Source: Lysinibacillus timonensis
GTDB taxonomy: Bacteria > Bacillota > Bacilli > Bacillales_A > Planococcaceae
Assembly (NCBI RefSeq): GCF_900291985.1
Contig: NZ_LT985980.1
Span: forward strand, 2,998,001 to 3,062,000
Reading direction: 5' to 3'
Length of the DNA: 64,000 bases
The notes beneath the pieces are model-generated. The model had not been told where the DNA came from and did no database searches. It saw only the letters and a list, made by a program, of their open reading frames with translations. A program made the position numbers and the translations under genes. Shown piece by piece: positions 8,464-17,279 of this stretch. How positions within the stretch are numbered: position 1 is the first letter of the stretch; the number at the start of each line of letters is the position of its first letter.

Positions 8464-8500
8464 ATACCTTCCTCCATGTGGGGGGAGGGTATTTTCGTTT
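8464..8500 (+). terminator. Terminator of LysE-type exporter
   Basis: ATACCTTCCTCC (8464-8475) pairs, with G-U pairs, with GGGGAGGGTAT (8482-8492), followed by TTTTCGTTTT. Confidence 0.65.
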
Positions 8501-8642
8501 TGTTGTATTATTTAAGACAGGGGGCAGGCAGAAAAAGTGCTATGGATAAGTTAATGGCGCGAACGGACAAAACCCCGATGCAAGTGGACAAAACCCTTCC
8601 CGCACAAAAAACCATATCAACGGATTTAGTTCTTATATTAAA

Positions 8643-8687
8643 AAAGATTAAAGACAATCCCAGTTCGTAGGGTTGCCTTTAATCTTT
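8643..8687 (-). terminator. Terminator of the soluble chemoreceptor gene
   Basis: AAAGATTAAAGACAATCC (8643-8660) pairs with GGGTTGCCTTTAATCTTT (8670-8687). Read leftward it is followed by a T-rich tract. It lies 12 bp beyond the stop of the minus-strand gene at 8699. Confidence 0.7.
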
Positions 8688-8698
8688 CATCATATTAA

Positions 8699-9544
8699 CT
8701 ACTGTTTCTCATCGGCGTATAACGTTTCTTCAGCAAATAGGGCTAATTCTTGCGCTTTTCTATTAATTTCTTGAATAGTTGCATAGAACTCTTGTATTGA
8801 ACCTGATTGCGTATCAGTTAATGAATTGATTTCCGTAAATGATTGATTTAATGTTAATAAAAGCTGCTGGATATTTTTTGTGATGTCATTGATTTGATTG
8901 ACATTATCTTTCGAATTAGTTGCAAGTTTTCGAATTTCATTCGCCACTACAGAAAATCCTTTTCCTACTTCACCCGCTCTAGCAGCTTCAATTGCTGCAT
9001 TTAACCCTAATAAATTACTTTGGTCTGATATCCCTTTTACAACAGAAGAAATTTGACCGATTTCTTCTGCGCTTGAACTGACATCTTTCATTTGAGACGC
9101 CATATCCGTCACGCTATCTGCTAGCTTTGTACCTGAACTACTGATCCCTTCAAGAGATGCAGCTGTTTGCTCCACGATGGCAGAAAAACTTTCAGCCATT
9201 TCGAACAATTTATTTGCTTTCTCAAGACTAGTACCAATACCTACACCACCAATTACATTGCCTTTACTATCATGAAGTGGGAGAGCTCTAGCAATAAGGG
9301 GAAACCCAAATAATTCTTTAGGTACAATGGCTGATAAACGTTGGTTGGTTTTAATCGCATTCGTTACAATATCCCCTTCTACTAGTGGATCACCTGGTTT
9401 GACATTTAGTGAGAATGTTTTACCTGGTATATTAATTATTAACTTTTCAGTATCGTAAATTCCTACTGTTATATCATCTTGAATAAGTTCATTTAATAAC
9501 GGAGCGACTTTAATAAAAGCACTAATTATATCATTTTCTGGCAT
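8699..9544 (-). CDS. Soluble methyl-accepting chemotaxis-type receptor (YfmS-like)
   Basis: 281 residues with no membrane segment. Residues 1-110 form a small sensor domain with a [18 protein letters not shown] link. Residues about 120-281 are a short coiled-coil signalling domain containing the conserved hairpin tip [31 protein letters not shown], which contacts CheA/CheW. Overall length and order match Bacillus YfmS, a cytoplasmic chemoreceptor. The start ATG at 9544 has GGGAGAG upstream. A possible sigma-D promoter lies upstream at about 9678-9704. It is transcribed alone and has its own terminator. Confidence 0.8.
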   Translation of the reverse strand: MPENDIISAFIKVAPLLNELIQDDITVGIYDTEKLIINIPGKTFSLNVKPGDPLVEGDIVTNAIKTNQRLSAIVPKELFGFPLIARALPLHDSKGNVIGGVGIGTSLEKANKLFEMAESFSAIVEQTAASLEGISSSGTKLADSVTDMASQMKDVSSSAEEIGQISSVVKGISDQSNLLGLNAAIEAARAGEVGKGFSVVANEIRKLATNSKDNVNQINDITKNIQQLLLTLNQSFTEINSLTDTQSGSIQEFYATIQEINRKAQELALFAEETLYADEKQ

Positions 9545-9677
9545 GCGTACTACACTCTCCCACTATTGTTGTAAGTTTATATTATCCTTAAGTATCCATG
9601 TTGCCTGGTTGTCCATTCCTCATCCTGAAAATGGTTCACTAACCTAATTTTCAGTATACATCGGTATTCCTTTACAA

Positions 9678-9704
9678 ATATCGACAAAATTTAGAACTTA
9701 TTAA
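9678..9704 (-). promoter_or_regulatory. Possible sigma-D (motility) promoter
   Basis: On the minus strand, GTCGATAT (complement of 9678-9685) differs by one base from the SigD -10 consensus GCCGATAT. A TTAA -35-like box sits 15 bases upstream (9701-9704). It would serve the soluble chemoreceptor gene, and chemoreceptors are typical SigD targets. The -35 is imperfect. Confidence 0.35.
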
Positions 9705-9918
9705 ATATGGGGGGGAATTTAGGTATTAGGGGCATATTTGCAACTTGCTCATATCCCATTTATCGCGTGATAGTTTATGGTATGTAGTGCTTCTTCATCT
9801 GGCCATTTATATTTATCGAATTAATTGGTGAGGATAATGATGAAAGAATTTGTGGTTTTAAAATTAAGGATGTGAATTGCAGTAAGGTATTAAGAATGAG
9901 CAGAGGAGGGAAGGTAGG

Positions 9919-10302
9919 ATGAAAATCATTGTTACGAGTATTTTTGTAGAAAATCAAGAAAAGGCTTTGACGTTTTATACAGAAACACTAGGTTTTATAA
10001 AAAAGCATGACGTTCCTGTAGGGGAATTTAGGTGGATTGCCCTCGTTTCTCAAGATGAGCAAGATGGTACTGAGCTCATATTAGAGCCCAATAACAATCC
10101 AATTGCGAGAGAGTATCAAAGAAAGTTATATGAGCAAGGGGTACCTATTACAATGTTTGGTGTTGAGGATGTTCAGAAAGAATACGACAGGTTAATAACA
10201 CATGATGTAAGGTTTACAATTGAGCCGACAATAATGGGCGAAGTCACATTGGCAGTCTTTGACGATACATGTGGTAACCTTATTCAAATTGTGCAGAGGT
10301 AA
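9919..10302 (+). CDS. VOC (glyoxalase/bleomycin-resistance) family protein
   Basis: 127 residues with the VOC fold: VENQEKALTFYTETLGFIKKHDVP at the N-terminus, ELILEP (residues 51-56) and an acidic metal-ligand position in the closing strand near DTCGNLIQIVQ. Members bind a divalent metal and catalyse isomerisation, ring cleavage or drug binding; the substrate here is unknown. The ATG at 9919 has a strong GAGGAGGG upstream. Single gene. Confidence 0.75.
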   Translation: MKIIVTSIFVENQEKALTFYTETLGFIKKHDVPVGEFRWIALVSQDEQDGTELILEPNNNPIAREYQRKLYEQGVPITMFGVEDVQKEYDRLITHDVRFTIEPTIMGEVTLAVFDDTCGNLIQIVQR

Positions 10303-10353
10303 AGAATACAGCCCAAATTATAATCCAATCTACTAAGTGAACTGTAGAAAAAA

Positions 10354-10389
10354 CACTCAATATGGAAGGCGATACTCCCATATTGAGTG
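10354..10389 (-). terminator. Terminator between VOC gene and chemoreceptor
   Basis: A perfect 12-bp stem, CACTCAATATGG (10354-10365) with CCATATTGAGTG (10378-10389). Leftward it runs into TTTTTT, so it terminates the minus-strand chemoreceptor; rightward the tract is weak. Confidence 0.75.
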
Positions 10390-10408
10390 CACACTTTTAG
10401 GCACACTA

Positions 10409-12094
10409 TTAAGAATTAAACCTGTTGATGATGCTTTTTAGTTCTTGAGCCATTTCACTTAATTTATCAGCAGAAGAGGACACTTCCTTCATAGTGGAGT
10501 TTTGTTCTTCAGAAGAAGCGGCTACATTTTGTATATTCGCTGTAGATTGTTCAACGATAGATCTAACTTCCAGCATTCCATCGGCCACCATTTGTGAATT
10601 CGATTGAACTTGTTTTACGATTGTGGCAACTTCTTGCGATTCCTCTGCAACCTGACTAATAGACTGAACGATGTTTTGGAAAGAATCACCTGTTTGGCTT
10701 ACCATCAAGAGACCTTCCTTTACAACCTCTCTACTGTTATTGATTGATTGCACCGCATTTTGGGATTCATCTTGTATTTCATGAATAAGCGAATAGATTT
10801 GACTAGCCGCATTAGATGATTGGTTAGCCAACTTTCGAACTTCCTCAGCTACAACGGCAAACCCTTTCCCATGTTCTCCTGCACGTGCAGCCTCTATTGC
10901 CGCATTTAAAGCCAACAAGTTGGTTTGATCCGTAATTTGTGTAATTAACTCAATAATTTGACTGATTTCTTTTGATTTTTCACTAAGAGCATGTACAACT
11001 TGTGCTGATTCGATGGTAGAATCCTGAACGCGATTCATATGTTCAATTGTTCTGTTTACAACATCTGTTCCAAGAGTAGCATTGCCTTTAGCAGACACAG
11101 TTAAATCTGCAACGGACTGAATAGAATCTGCAGCCTTACTTATTCCTGTCGATATTTCTTCAGATGCTTGAACAGACTGAATAACAGTGGTAAGCTGCTT
11201 TTCTGATCCAACTGTAATTTCCTGCATAGCTAATGCAATTTGCTCAGTTGCTCTATTCGTGTCGTCTGCACTGGCAGACAACTCATCAGAAGTAAAAGCA
11301 ACCTGTTCTGCATGATAATGTACTTGTTGAACTAGCTGTTGAAGGCTCTTTTTCATTTGATTAAACACATGAGCCAGCTCGCTTATTTCATCTCGATTTT
11401 TAACGTGAATATCTTCTTGAGTTAAATCACCAGAAGCAATTGTTTTTGCTCCTTCTACTAACGATAAAATAGGTCGAGTAATCATACGAGACATAAAGAT
11501 GCTAATCAAGATAGCTAGTAAAACCGAGATTAGACCAAACATTACATTAATCGATTTAACCGTGCCAACCATTGCAGAATTTGCATTAATACCGTCCTGC
11601 ATTTGTTCAGTTTCAATCTCAACGATCTGGTTCGCCGCTTCTTCAATCTGAACGGCAATTGGTATAATTTCGTCTTTAACAAGTAGCTTCACTTCACTAC
11701 TGCCTGACTCGCTCAAAGTTATGACATTTAAAGATTGCTCTTTTAGTTGTTCATGTAAATTAGTAATGGTTCCTAATAACTCAATGGCTTCCTGGTTTTC
11801 AATAACTGTTTCTACATAGCTGACTGTTTGATCTAATTCCTCGATGTTTGATTGTAAAAAATCAATTGAACTTTCATCATCAGCCAAAACCCCATTTAAA
11901 CCGGATATCTCTCTTGAAGCATACAGTTGGATATCTTTTATGTTCGTTAAATTGGTATCCAATTGTTGCACTAAATCCGAATAGGATTGGTTAATTTTTT
12001 GGATTTCGTAGTAGGCTAAAGAACAAACAGCCCCCAGAAGAACGGTTAGTACTAAAAAGCTCGATAACATTTTTCGACGAATGGTCATTTTCAT
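10409..12094 (-). CDS. Transmembrane methyl-accepting chemotaxis protein
   Basis: 561 residues. TM1 is at about 7-29. A four-helix-bundle type extracellular sensor (about 30-180) follows. TM2 ends at [12 protein letters not shown] near 205, HAMP spans about 205-260, and the signalling coiled coil runs to the end with the tip [31 protein letters not shown]. It senses an unknown ligand and controls CheA. The start is the ATG at 12092-12094, with AAGGAG nine bases upstream. The longer TTG form from 12112 would place that AAGGAG inside the gene. Confidence 0.85.
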   Translation of the reverse strand: MKMTIRRKMLSSFLVLTVLLGAVCSLAYYEIQKINQSYSDLVQQLDTNLTNIKDIQLYASREISGLNGVLADDESSIDFLQSNIEELDQTVSYVETVIENQEAIELLGTITNLHEQLKEQSLNVITLSESGSSEVKLLVKDEIIPIAVQIEEAANQIVEIETEQMQDGINANSAMVGTVKSINVMFGLISVLLAILISIFMSRMITRPILSLVEGAKTIASGDLTQEDIHVKNRDEISELAHVFNQMKKSLQQLVQQVHYHAEQVAFTSDELSASADDTNRATEQIALAMQEITVGSEKQLTTVIQSVQASEEISTGISKAADSIQSVADLTVSAKGNATLGTDVVNRTIEHMNRVQDSTIESAQVVHALSEKSKEISQIIELITQITDQTNLLALNAAIEAARAGEHGKGFAVVAEEVRKLANQSSNAASQIYSLIHEIQDESQNAVQSINNSREVVKEGLLMVSQTGDSFQNIVQSISQVAEESQEVATIVKQVQSNSQMVADGMLEVRSIVEQSTANIQNVAASSEEQNSTMKEVSSSADKLSEMAQELKSIINRFNS

Positions 12095-12576
12095 ATTGAT
12101 AATCTCCTTCAAATTGCAAAACTCTTATTCTATGTAGATAGATTTAAAATAGGTCTTCCTATATGAATTAAATAACCCTGCCAAGAAGGAAGGGTTATTT
12201 GCTGTACCATTAATCTATCAACTGAATATGTCAAACATATGTCAAAATAGAATAATTTTAAACCAACTAAAGTACAGTATCTGTTATAAGTAGTCACGAT
12301 TATCATGAAAATGCCGTTTTTATAAGGTTGTAATGATACTATTGGTTTATGTTAATGTTAATTTATTGAAGTGAAATAATGTGTATAATATATTTTTTTA
12401 ATATTTCAATCTAAATGGCAATTATTATAGATTCAATAATATTGGACTGGTACAATTCTCTTAAACAAAAATCATCAGTTGGGTAATAGTATCTAAATAT
12501 ATCTGAAGTGCTTAATACCTATTAATATGAAAACTCGTCAACAAACGTTGTCCATATGCTTGGAAAGGTGAGTACA
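12095..12576. other. Intergenic region between divergent chemoreceptor genes
   Basis: About 480 bp without a gene. It must hold the divergent promoters. The only clear structure is a hairpin AATAACCCT / AGGGTTATT (about 12170-12198) in the leader of the leftward chemoreceptor, which could be an attenuator. I looked for a c-di-GMP riboswitch core and did not find one. Confidence 0.5.
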
Positions 12577-12777
12577 ATGAGTAACAGTTTCAATTACAAA
12601 GAGTATCTTCGTACCGTTGCTGAACGATATGAAGGAAGACTAACGATTCTGGATATATTCGAGGAATTTAGGAAGGTTAGTAGCGATGGAGCTCATTGGT
12701 ACCAATTGCTTAAAGAATTAGCAAACATTGAACTAGAAACGATTGGCAAGGAAGCCAAAACGAATCGAAAGGAATAA
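12577..12777 (+). CDS. Small protein of unknown function preceding a chemoreceptor
   Basis: 66 residues, soluble, charged, helical (YLRTVAERYEGRLTILDIFEEF). The ATG at 12577 has GGAAAGGTG upstream; the ATG at 12556 has none. Its stop is five bases before the TTG start of the large chemoreceptor, and its end contains the Shine-Dalgarno of that gene (AAAGGA). The two are therefore probably co-translated. No family recognised. Confidence 0.5.
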   Translation: MSNSFNYKEYLRTVAERYEGRLTILDIFEEFRKVSSDGAHWYQLLKELANIELETIGKEAKTNRKE

Positions 12778-12782
12778 TAACA

Positions 12783-14756
12783 TTGAAAAAAATACACTTT
12801 CTAAGAAATTTGAAACCTAAATTAATAATCGCATTTGCGTTCATTTTAATAATTCCTTCTGTCCTAATTGGTATAGGTTCATTTACTTCGGCCAAACAAA
12901 CGATTCAAAACGAACTTCTCTCATCAATTGATGACAATTTAGACATCTTAAATCTTACAATTGACGGTGCATTTAAGCCAAAACTGAATGATTCAAATAT
13001 ATTGGCAAGTCAATTCAATGCGACCAATGTACAAGATGAAAATAAGGAAGAGGTTAATAGAATTTTTGAGCAATATATTGAGCTTCATCCTGAAGTGGAA
13101 GCCATCTATGTCAGCCGTCCAGATGGGTCCGTTATCATTTATCCACATGCAGAACTTAGTGATGATTTTGACGCGCGAGAAAGATCTTGGTATAAAGACG
13201 CAATGACTCAAAAAGGTCAAGCAGTTATATCAGATCCCTATGTATCTGCTGCTAATCAAGAAGTGGTTGTTACCATTTCACAAAGTACAGCTGATGGTTC
13301 GGGTGCTATAGGAATTGATTTGAAGATGGGAAATATTCAGGAGTTAGCTAATCAAATAGAAATTGGGGATGAAGGATACGCCCTAATATTAGACCAAAAT
13401 GGTCATTATGTGTCGCATCCAAAAAATCCTCCGGGAACGGAAGCTACTGAAACATTTTACCAAAACTTATATCAAGATGTAGCGGGAATCTTTCATTATG
13501 AATTAGATGGAAAACCTAAAATGATGAGCTACGACACAAATGAGCTAACTGGATGGAAAGTAGCAGGAAATATTTACACTGACGAAATAAGTGATGCAGC
13601 ATCTCCTATTTTATATACAACTTTAGTGATAATTGTTGTTGCTCTTGTTGCAGGTGCTATTCTTATTTATTTCATAATCCGTTCAATTGTTACACCAATT
13701 AAAGATTTAAAAGAAACAGCTGTAAAAGTCAGCAATGGAGATCTCACACAAATAATACAAGTCAAAACTACAGATGAAATTGGTCAATTAGGACAAGCCT
13801 TTGTTGGCATGCAGGAGAACTTAAAAATACTTTTACGCAATATTGAACAGAACGCCGAACAAGTAGCATCTTCGGCACAGCAATTGACTGCTAGTACTGA
13901 AGAGACAAGTGCTGCAACAGAACAAGTCTCAACATCGATTCAACAAGTAGCGTTAAGTGTTGAAAAACAAAAGGAAAGTGAAGAAAAAAGTGTTCAAGTT
14001 TTAGGGAAAATATCAGACGGCGCACAACATATTGTTGAAAATGCAACTAAAGTTTCTCAGTTATCTCGAGAAGCTACAAAACAAGCCGAATACGGTGGGG
14101 AATCGGTTGGGAAAATTTTAAATCAAATGGAAACAATTCGCGACCTTGTCTTAGATTCCAACAAAATTATGCAATCACTTACAGAACGTTCGAAAGAAAT
14201 AGATTCAATTCTAAAAATTATTTCGGGTATATCTGAACAAACCAACCTCCTTTCTTTAAACGCTTCTATAGAAGCAGCAAGAGCAGGGGAGCATGGAAAA
14301 GGTTTTGCAGTCGTGGCACAAGAGGTGAAGAAGTTAGCGGAACAGTCGCACGCTTCTACAAATGATATTCAAGCCATCATATCTGCCATTCAATCGGAAA
14401 CAACAACTAGCCTATCAATGATGAAAAAAGTAACTTCAGCAGTTGAAAGTGGTGTAGAAGTTTCGAATGAAGCGGTAACGAAGTTCTATCATATTATGGA
14501 AAGTTTAAATAACGTGACCCCTCAAATGCTAGATGTATCTGACACAGTCAACAAAGTATCAGTTGCCATCAAAGAAACGACTGATCGGGCAAATGAAAAT
14601 GCGATCATAGCGGAAAGTAATGCGGCTGCATCGGAGCAAGTAGCAGCATCAGCTCAAGAACAACTTGCGGCGATGGAGGAAATATCATCCTCAGCACAAG
14701 CGTTAACTGAAATGGCCGAGGAGTTACGTCTAGTAATCTCTAAATTTAAATACTAA
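12783..14756 (+). CDS. Methyl-accepting chemotaxis protein with Cache sensor domain
   Basis: 657 residues. TM1 is at about 12-33. A large extracellular dCache-type sensor follows (34-275), containing VEAIYVSRPDGSVIIYPH, RERSWYKDA-like DARERSWYKDAM and GYALILDQNGHYVSHP, all typical of McpA/McpB-type receptors for amino acids or carboxylates. TM2 is at about 278-300, HAMP (ITPIKDLKETAVKVSNGDL) about 300-355, and the signalling domain carries the tip [32 protein letters not shown]. Start TTG 12783 with AAAGGA upstream. A hairpin follows at 14815-14854. Confidence 0.88.
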   Translation: MKKIHFLRNLKPKLIIAFAFILIIPSVLIGIGSFTSAKQTIQNELLSSIDDNLDILNLTIDGAFKPKLNDSNILASQFNATNVQDENKEEVNRIFEQYIELHPEVEAIYVSRPDGSVIIYPHAELSDDFDARERSWYKDAMTQKGQAVISDPYVSAANQEVVVTISQSTADGSGAIGIDLKMGNIQELANQIEIGDEGYALILDQNGHYVSHPKNPPGTEATETFYQNLYQDVAGIFHYELDGKPKMMSYDTNELTGWKVAGNIYTDEISDAASPILYTTLVIIVVALVAGAILIYFIIRSIVTPIKDLKETAVKVSNGDLTQIIQVKTTDEIGQLGQAFVGMQENLKILLRNIEQNAEQVASSAQQLTASTEETSAATEQVSTSIQQVALSVEKQKESEEKSVQVLGKISDGAQHIVENATKVSQLSREATKQAEYGGESVGKILNQMETIRDLVLDSNKIMQSLTERSKEIDSILKIISGISEQTNLLSLNASIEAARAGEHGKGFAVVAQEVKKLAEQSHASTNDIQAIISAIQSETTTSLSMMKKVTSAVESGVEVSNEAVTKFYHIMESLNNVTPQMLDVSDTVNKVSVAIKETTDRANENAIIAESNAAASEQVAASAQEQLAAMEEISSSAQALTEMAEELRLVISKFKY

Positions 14757-14814
14757 TACTAATCTTTCTTGTAACCTTTACCCAAACTAGGTCTATTACT
14801 TGAAATTGAAAGCT

Positions 14815-14854
14815 AAAATCACCTTTTGCCTTCTACAAGGCAGGAGGTGATTTT
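14815..14854 (+). promoter_or_regulatory. Hairpin that includes a strong Shine-Dalgarno
   Basis: AAAATCACCTTTTGCC (14815-14830) pairs over 16 positions, with G-U pairs, with GGCAGGAGGTGATTTT (14839-14854). It lies after the Cache chemoreceptor and could terminate it, but the T tract is short. The right arm contains AGGAGGTGA, the ribosome site of the small ORF at 14858. Folding would therefore hide that site. Confidence 0.55.
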
Positions 14855-14857
14855 GAT

Positions 14858-14995
14858 ATGAACTCGATATATGGCAAGGGGAGTTATAGGGTAAACTTAT
14901 TTAAAGGATATTGTATTAATTTCGCTGAATTGAAAGAAACTATAGAGTCGGATAGTTATAAAGCAAAGCCAATAGCTAAAGGAAAGTGTATATGA
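14858..14995 (+). CDS. 45-residue ORF with a near-perfect ribosome binding site
   Basis: ATG at 14858 lies seven bases after AGGAGGTGA (14842-14850), the best Shine-Dalgarno in the region. The product begins MNSIYGKGSYRVNLFKGYC, is basic and matches nothing I know. Its TGA (14993-14995) overlaps the ATG of the interrupted membrane-protein gene (14992-14994) as ATGA. The upstream hairpin buries the ribosome site. It may be a leader peptide or a remnant. Confidence 0.35.
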   Translation: MNSIYGKGSYRVNLFKGYCINFAELKETIESDSYKAKPIAKGKCI

Positions 14996-15444
14996 TTTTA
15001 AATACGATTCTTGTATTTCTCATACCCTAGATAATTTATCTAGTCCATCTTTATAAAACGGATAAAAAGATCATCATTATATTTGGACCTTTTTCTAGTA
15101 TCCTTGCGTTTATTATCAATGAACTTGGATTCTATTTTGGATTTTGGAGGATTTACCCTTTTGATTTAAAATATCTTACAGCATTCCCCTTCATTTTAGG
15201 TATATACCCTATTTCAGCAGGGTACTTGATTTACTATATAAAGAAATTTAAGCACCCATTCTTCACCACTTTACTAATCACTTCAGTTGTCACTATTTTA
15301 GAAGGTATATTTGTTATGATGGGGAAGGTAGTATATGAAAATGGTTGGAATATACTGTTAACCTTCATCTCATATTTTGTTCCATTAATTATCACCTACT
15401 ACTACTATAGATTATTAAAAGGTTTAAAAATATTGGACATATGA
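14992..15444 (+). pseudogene. Multi-span membrane protein gene interrupted by an amber codon
   Basis: From ATG 14992 the frame encodes MILNTILVFLIP, then TAG at 15028-15030. It continues open for another 137 codons to the stop at 15442-15444, with four or five hydrophobic helices (for example IIIIFGPFSSILAFIINELG and FISYFVPLIITYYYY). A single base change from TGG to TAG would explain it; tryptophan is plausible in that helix. No good restart codon exists until the TTG at 15226. The full-length protein would have 150 residues and resembles CBO0543-type membrane proteins. Sequencing error or genuine decay are both possible. Confidence 0.6.
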
Positions 15445-15471
15445 AGCTGAGAGTAATTTCTGCATAATAAA

Positions 15472-15519
15472 AACTGCCCCAATGGTTAGATCATTCTCTA
15501 TCAACCAATGTGGGCAGTT
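15472..15519 (-). terminator. Terminator of the ywbE operon
   Basis: AACTGCCCCAATGGTT (15472-15487) pairs with AACCAATGTGGGCAGTT (15503-15519). Leftward it is followed by a T-rich run. It ends the two-gene minus-strand operon. Confidence 0.75.
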
Positions 15520-15540
15520 CTATTTTCCTCTAAATCATTC

Positions 15541-15741
15541 TCAAATTTTCGAATGAATAACCTGAACGCGACCTATTTGACCGTCCATTAGTCTCACTTT
15601 AATACCATGTGGATGCGTTGGAGAATTTGTGAGAATATCCTTTACAATGCCTCTTGTAAGTTTGCCAGTTCTTTGGTCCTTCTTTAACACGATATCGACT
15701 GTCATGCCTGGTAAAATATCTCTCCGATTTTGACCGTTCAT
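15541..15741 (-). CDS. ywbE: YwbE family protein
   Basis: 66 residues: MNGQNRRDILPGMTVDIVLKKDQRTGKLTRG followed by VKDILTNSPTHPHGIKVRLMDGQIGRVQ. This is the conserved YwbE (DUF2196) protein, a small beta-barrel of the KOW-like kind whose function is not established. Its ATG overlaps the TAA of the preceding gene (TAATG), so the two are translationally coupled. Confidence 0.9.
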   Translation of the reverse strand: MNGQNRRDILPGMTVDIVLKKDQRTGKLTRGIVKDILTNSPTHPHGIKVRLMDGQIGRVQVIHSKI

Positions 15742-15938
15742 TATGAGCCCATTTTTCTACGTGTAGTACTAGCCTTTTTCGTTTGTTGGCTTTGCATTTT
15801 TTTTGTTGAAAGATCAGCGTTCTGTTTTCCTTTACTAGCAGACGATTGGTTCTTCTTGTTTTCAAGCATTTGCTTCGCAGCCTCTTGTAAACTCATTTTC
15901 TTTTTCGGTGTTTCTGATGATTGATTCGTTTCAGCCAA
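15741..15938 (-). CDS. Small basic low-complexity protein upstream of ywbE
   Basis: 65 residues, rich in Lys, Gln, Ser and Thr (SSETPKKKMSLQEAAKQML ... KKASTTRRKMGS), probably largely disordered apart from one short helix. The TTG at 15938 is chosen because GGAGGG lies seven bases upstream; an ATG five codons earlier would overlap that site. First gene of the two-gene operon with ywbE. No known function. Confidence 0.6.
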   Translation of the reverse strand: MAETNQSSETPKKKMSLQEAAKQMLENKKNQSSASKGKQNADLSTKKMQSQQTKKASTTRRKMGS

Positions 15939-15953
15939 AATAAGTCCCTCCAA

Positions 15954-16703
15954 TATTTAGGTATGATAGTGAATTCAGTATAATCTATTTTTTATATAAA
16001 TAAAAGAATCTGCCCTAAATGTGAGGGAGTTCTCTCAAGAAGGAATAGGCTCTGCTTCTATTATTCTTACGGTGATAAATCCATCCTGTTCAAATTGTCA
16101 ATCATCACTAGTGAATTAGTTTTGCATAGCTGTCATCTAAATGGTTTATCCTGGTCTGACAATATGATTAGAGGTGATTTCTTTAAAAACGATTTCTCAT
16201 TACTAAAATGATGGTTACCGAAACGGAATCAAACCTTCGTAACACTCTTCACAAGCAATTCGCTTTTTAAGAGAAAATCTTGTAAAGCATTGATGCTGCT
16301 ATGTTTTTTGATACACTCCCAAAAATGAAGGGATACAAAGAGGGACTTTCTTCAAAGTTTTTCTTAGGAATTCAGACACTTTTTGGAACGTCCTTTCAAG
16401 ACAATGTAATCAAATTTTTTTATATCCACTCTTAAATTTTTTATCTTGTTCACTATTCTATAATTCTATAATTTAGCCGACTATATTAGAAAAATAAAAG
16501 AAGAGATAAAAAATCCTCGTTTGTTTTATTTCATTATGTAAAACGTGAATTAAATACCTTCATATTATTTGTATTACAAAACTTCTTCATAAGAGCATAG
16601 TATTCTTAAATATTTTATCTCGACTATATTCGACATAAATCTTCTGCTTCATGTAACCAATCTTCTGTTTTATGCAAAAAAAGTAATTGACCTCCAATAT
16701 AAT
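15954..16703. other. Long gene-poor region before the hexarate operon
   Basis: No intact gene. On the minus strand at about 16205-16330 two adjacent frames give protein-like strings (FWECIKKHSSINALQDFLLK, then KKRIACEECYEGLIPFR) that read as one gene with a frameshift, so it may hold a decayed gene. The rest is AT-rich with poly-T tracts. Confidence 0.35.
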
Positions 16704-16733
16704 ATTGTCTTACAATTTAAAAGAATTTAAATA
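16704..16733 (+). promoter_or_regulatory. Candidate promoter and GntR-type operator of the hexarate operon
   Basis: The inverted repeat ATTGT-CTT-ACAAT (16704-16716) has the TTGT-N3-ACAA shape of GntR/FCD operators. It overlaps a -35-like TTGTCT (16705-16710). A -10-like TAAATA follows 17 bases later (16728-16733). It lies 50 bp before tctB and would fit repression by the FCD regulator at 27520. An 11-base match recurs at 22386-22396. Confidence 0.4.
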
Positions 16734-16765
16734 ATTCAAAAAATTCAGAGCAAAGGGGGGCTTTG

Positions 16766-17269
16766 ATGAGCCAAACATATCGCGATTATGTAACAAGTGG
16801 CTTTATGTTTGTTGTAGGGGTGATTGCTTTTATATTGACATTTAGCTTCAAGTCTTTTCAGGGGACCAATGTAGGAGTTGGCGTAGAATTTATGCCTCGA
16901 GTGATTGCATCTCTCATCCTTATTGTTTCAGCCATTATATTCATCAATGCTTTTAGAAATCGACGGAAGGAATCAGTTGAAGTTGATTTCGAAACAGGGG
17001 AAGTGGTTGAGAAAAATCCTGAAGATAAAAATTACAAAAAACTGGTGATTAGCATCATTGCAATGTTTATATATGCATTGTTAACACCGATTCTGGGATT
17101 CTTAATTACAACAGCCTTATTTTTAATAGCGCAAATGCTTATCATCTCAGAATTTTTAAAAAGTAAAATTGTGTTAATTACCATTGTATCGATTTTGATG
17201 GCTGTCATCGTTAATTACATTTTTAGAAATGTATTTTTCGTAATGCTTCCTCAAGGGATTTTAGGATAG
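16766..17269 (+). CDS. tctB: Tripartite tricarboxylate transporter, small membrane subunit TctB
   Basis: 167 residues with four hydrophobic helices separated by a charged loop (residues about 62-90), the layout of TctB. With TctA and the periplasmic-type TctC it forms a secondary transporter for carboxylates driven by ion gradients. The start ATG at 16766 has AAAGGGGGG upstream. Order here is B-A-C rather than the more usual C-B-A. It is the first gene of the hexarate cluster, and ten bases separate it from tctA. Confidence 0.85.
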   Translation: MSQTYRDYVTSGFMFVVGVIAFILTFSFKSFQGTNVGVGVEFMPRVIASLILIVSAIIFINAFRNRRKESVEVDFETGEVVEKNPEDKNYKKLVISIIAMFIYALLTPILGFLITTALFLIAQMLIISEFLKSKIVLITIVSILMAVIVNYIFRNVFFVMLPQGILG

Positions 17270-17279
17270 GGGTGATTGA

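Noticed and set aside
8476-8670. 64-residue plus-strand ORF
   Set aside because: It begins inside the terminator of the LysE-type gene, runs into the hairpin terminating the opposite gene, has no ribosome site and no protein-like composition.
12095-12576. c-di-GMP riboswitch between chemoreceptor genes
   Set aside because: No GEMM core sequence was seen; only an unrelated hairpin is present.
15599-15865. 88-residue minus-strand ORF over ywbE
   Set aside because: Out-of-frame overlap of ywbE and its upstream gene, with no ribosome site.
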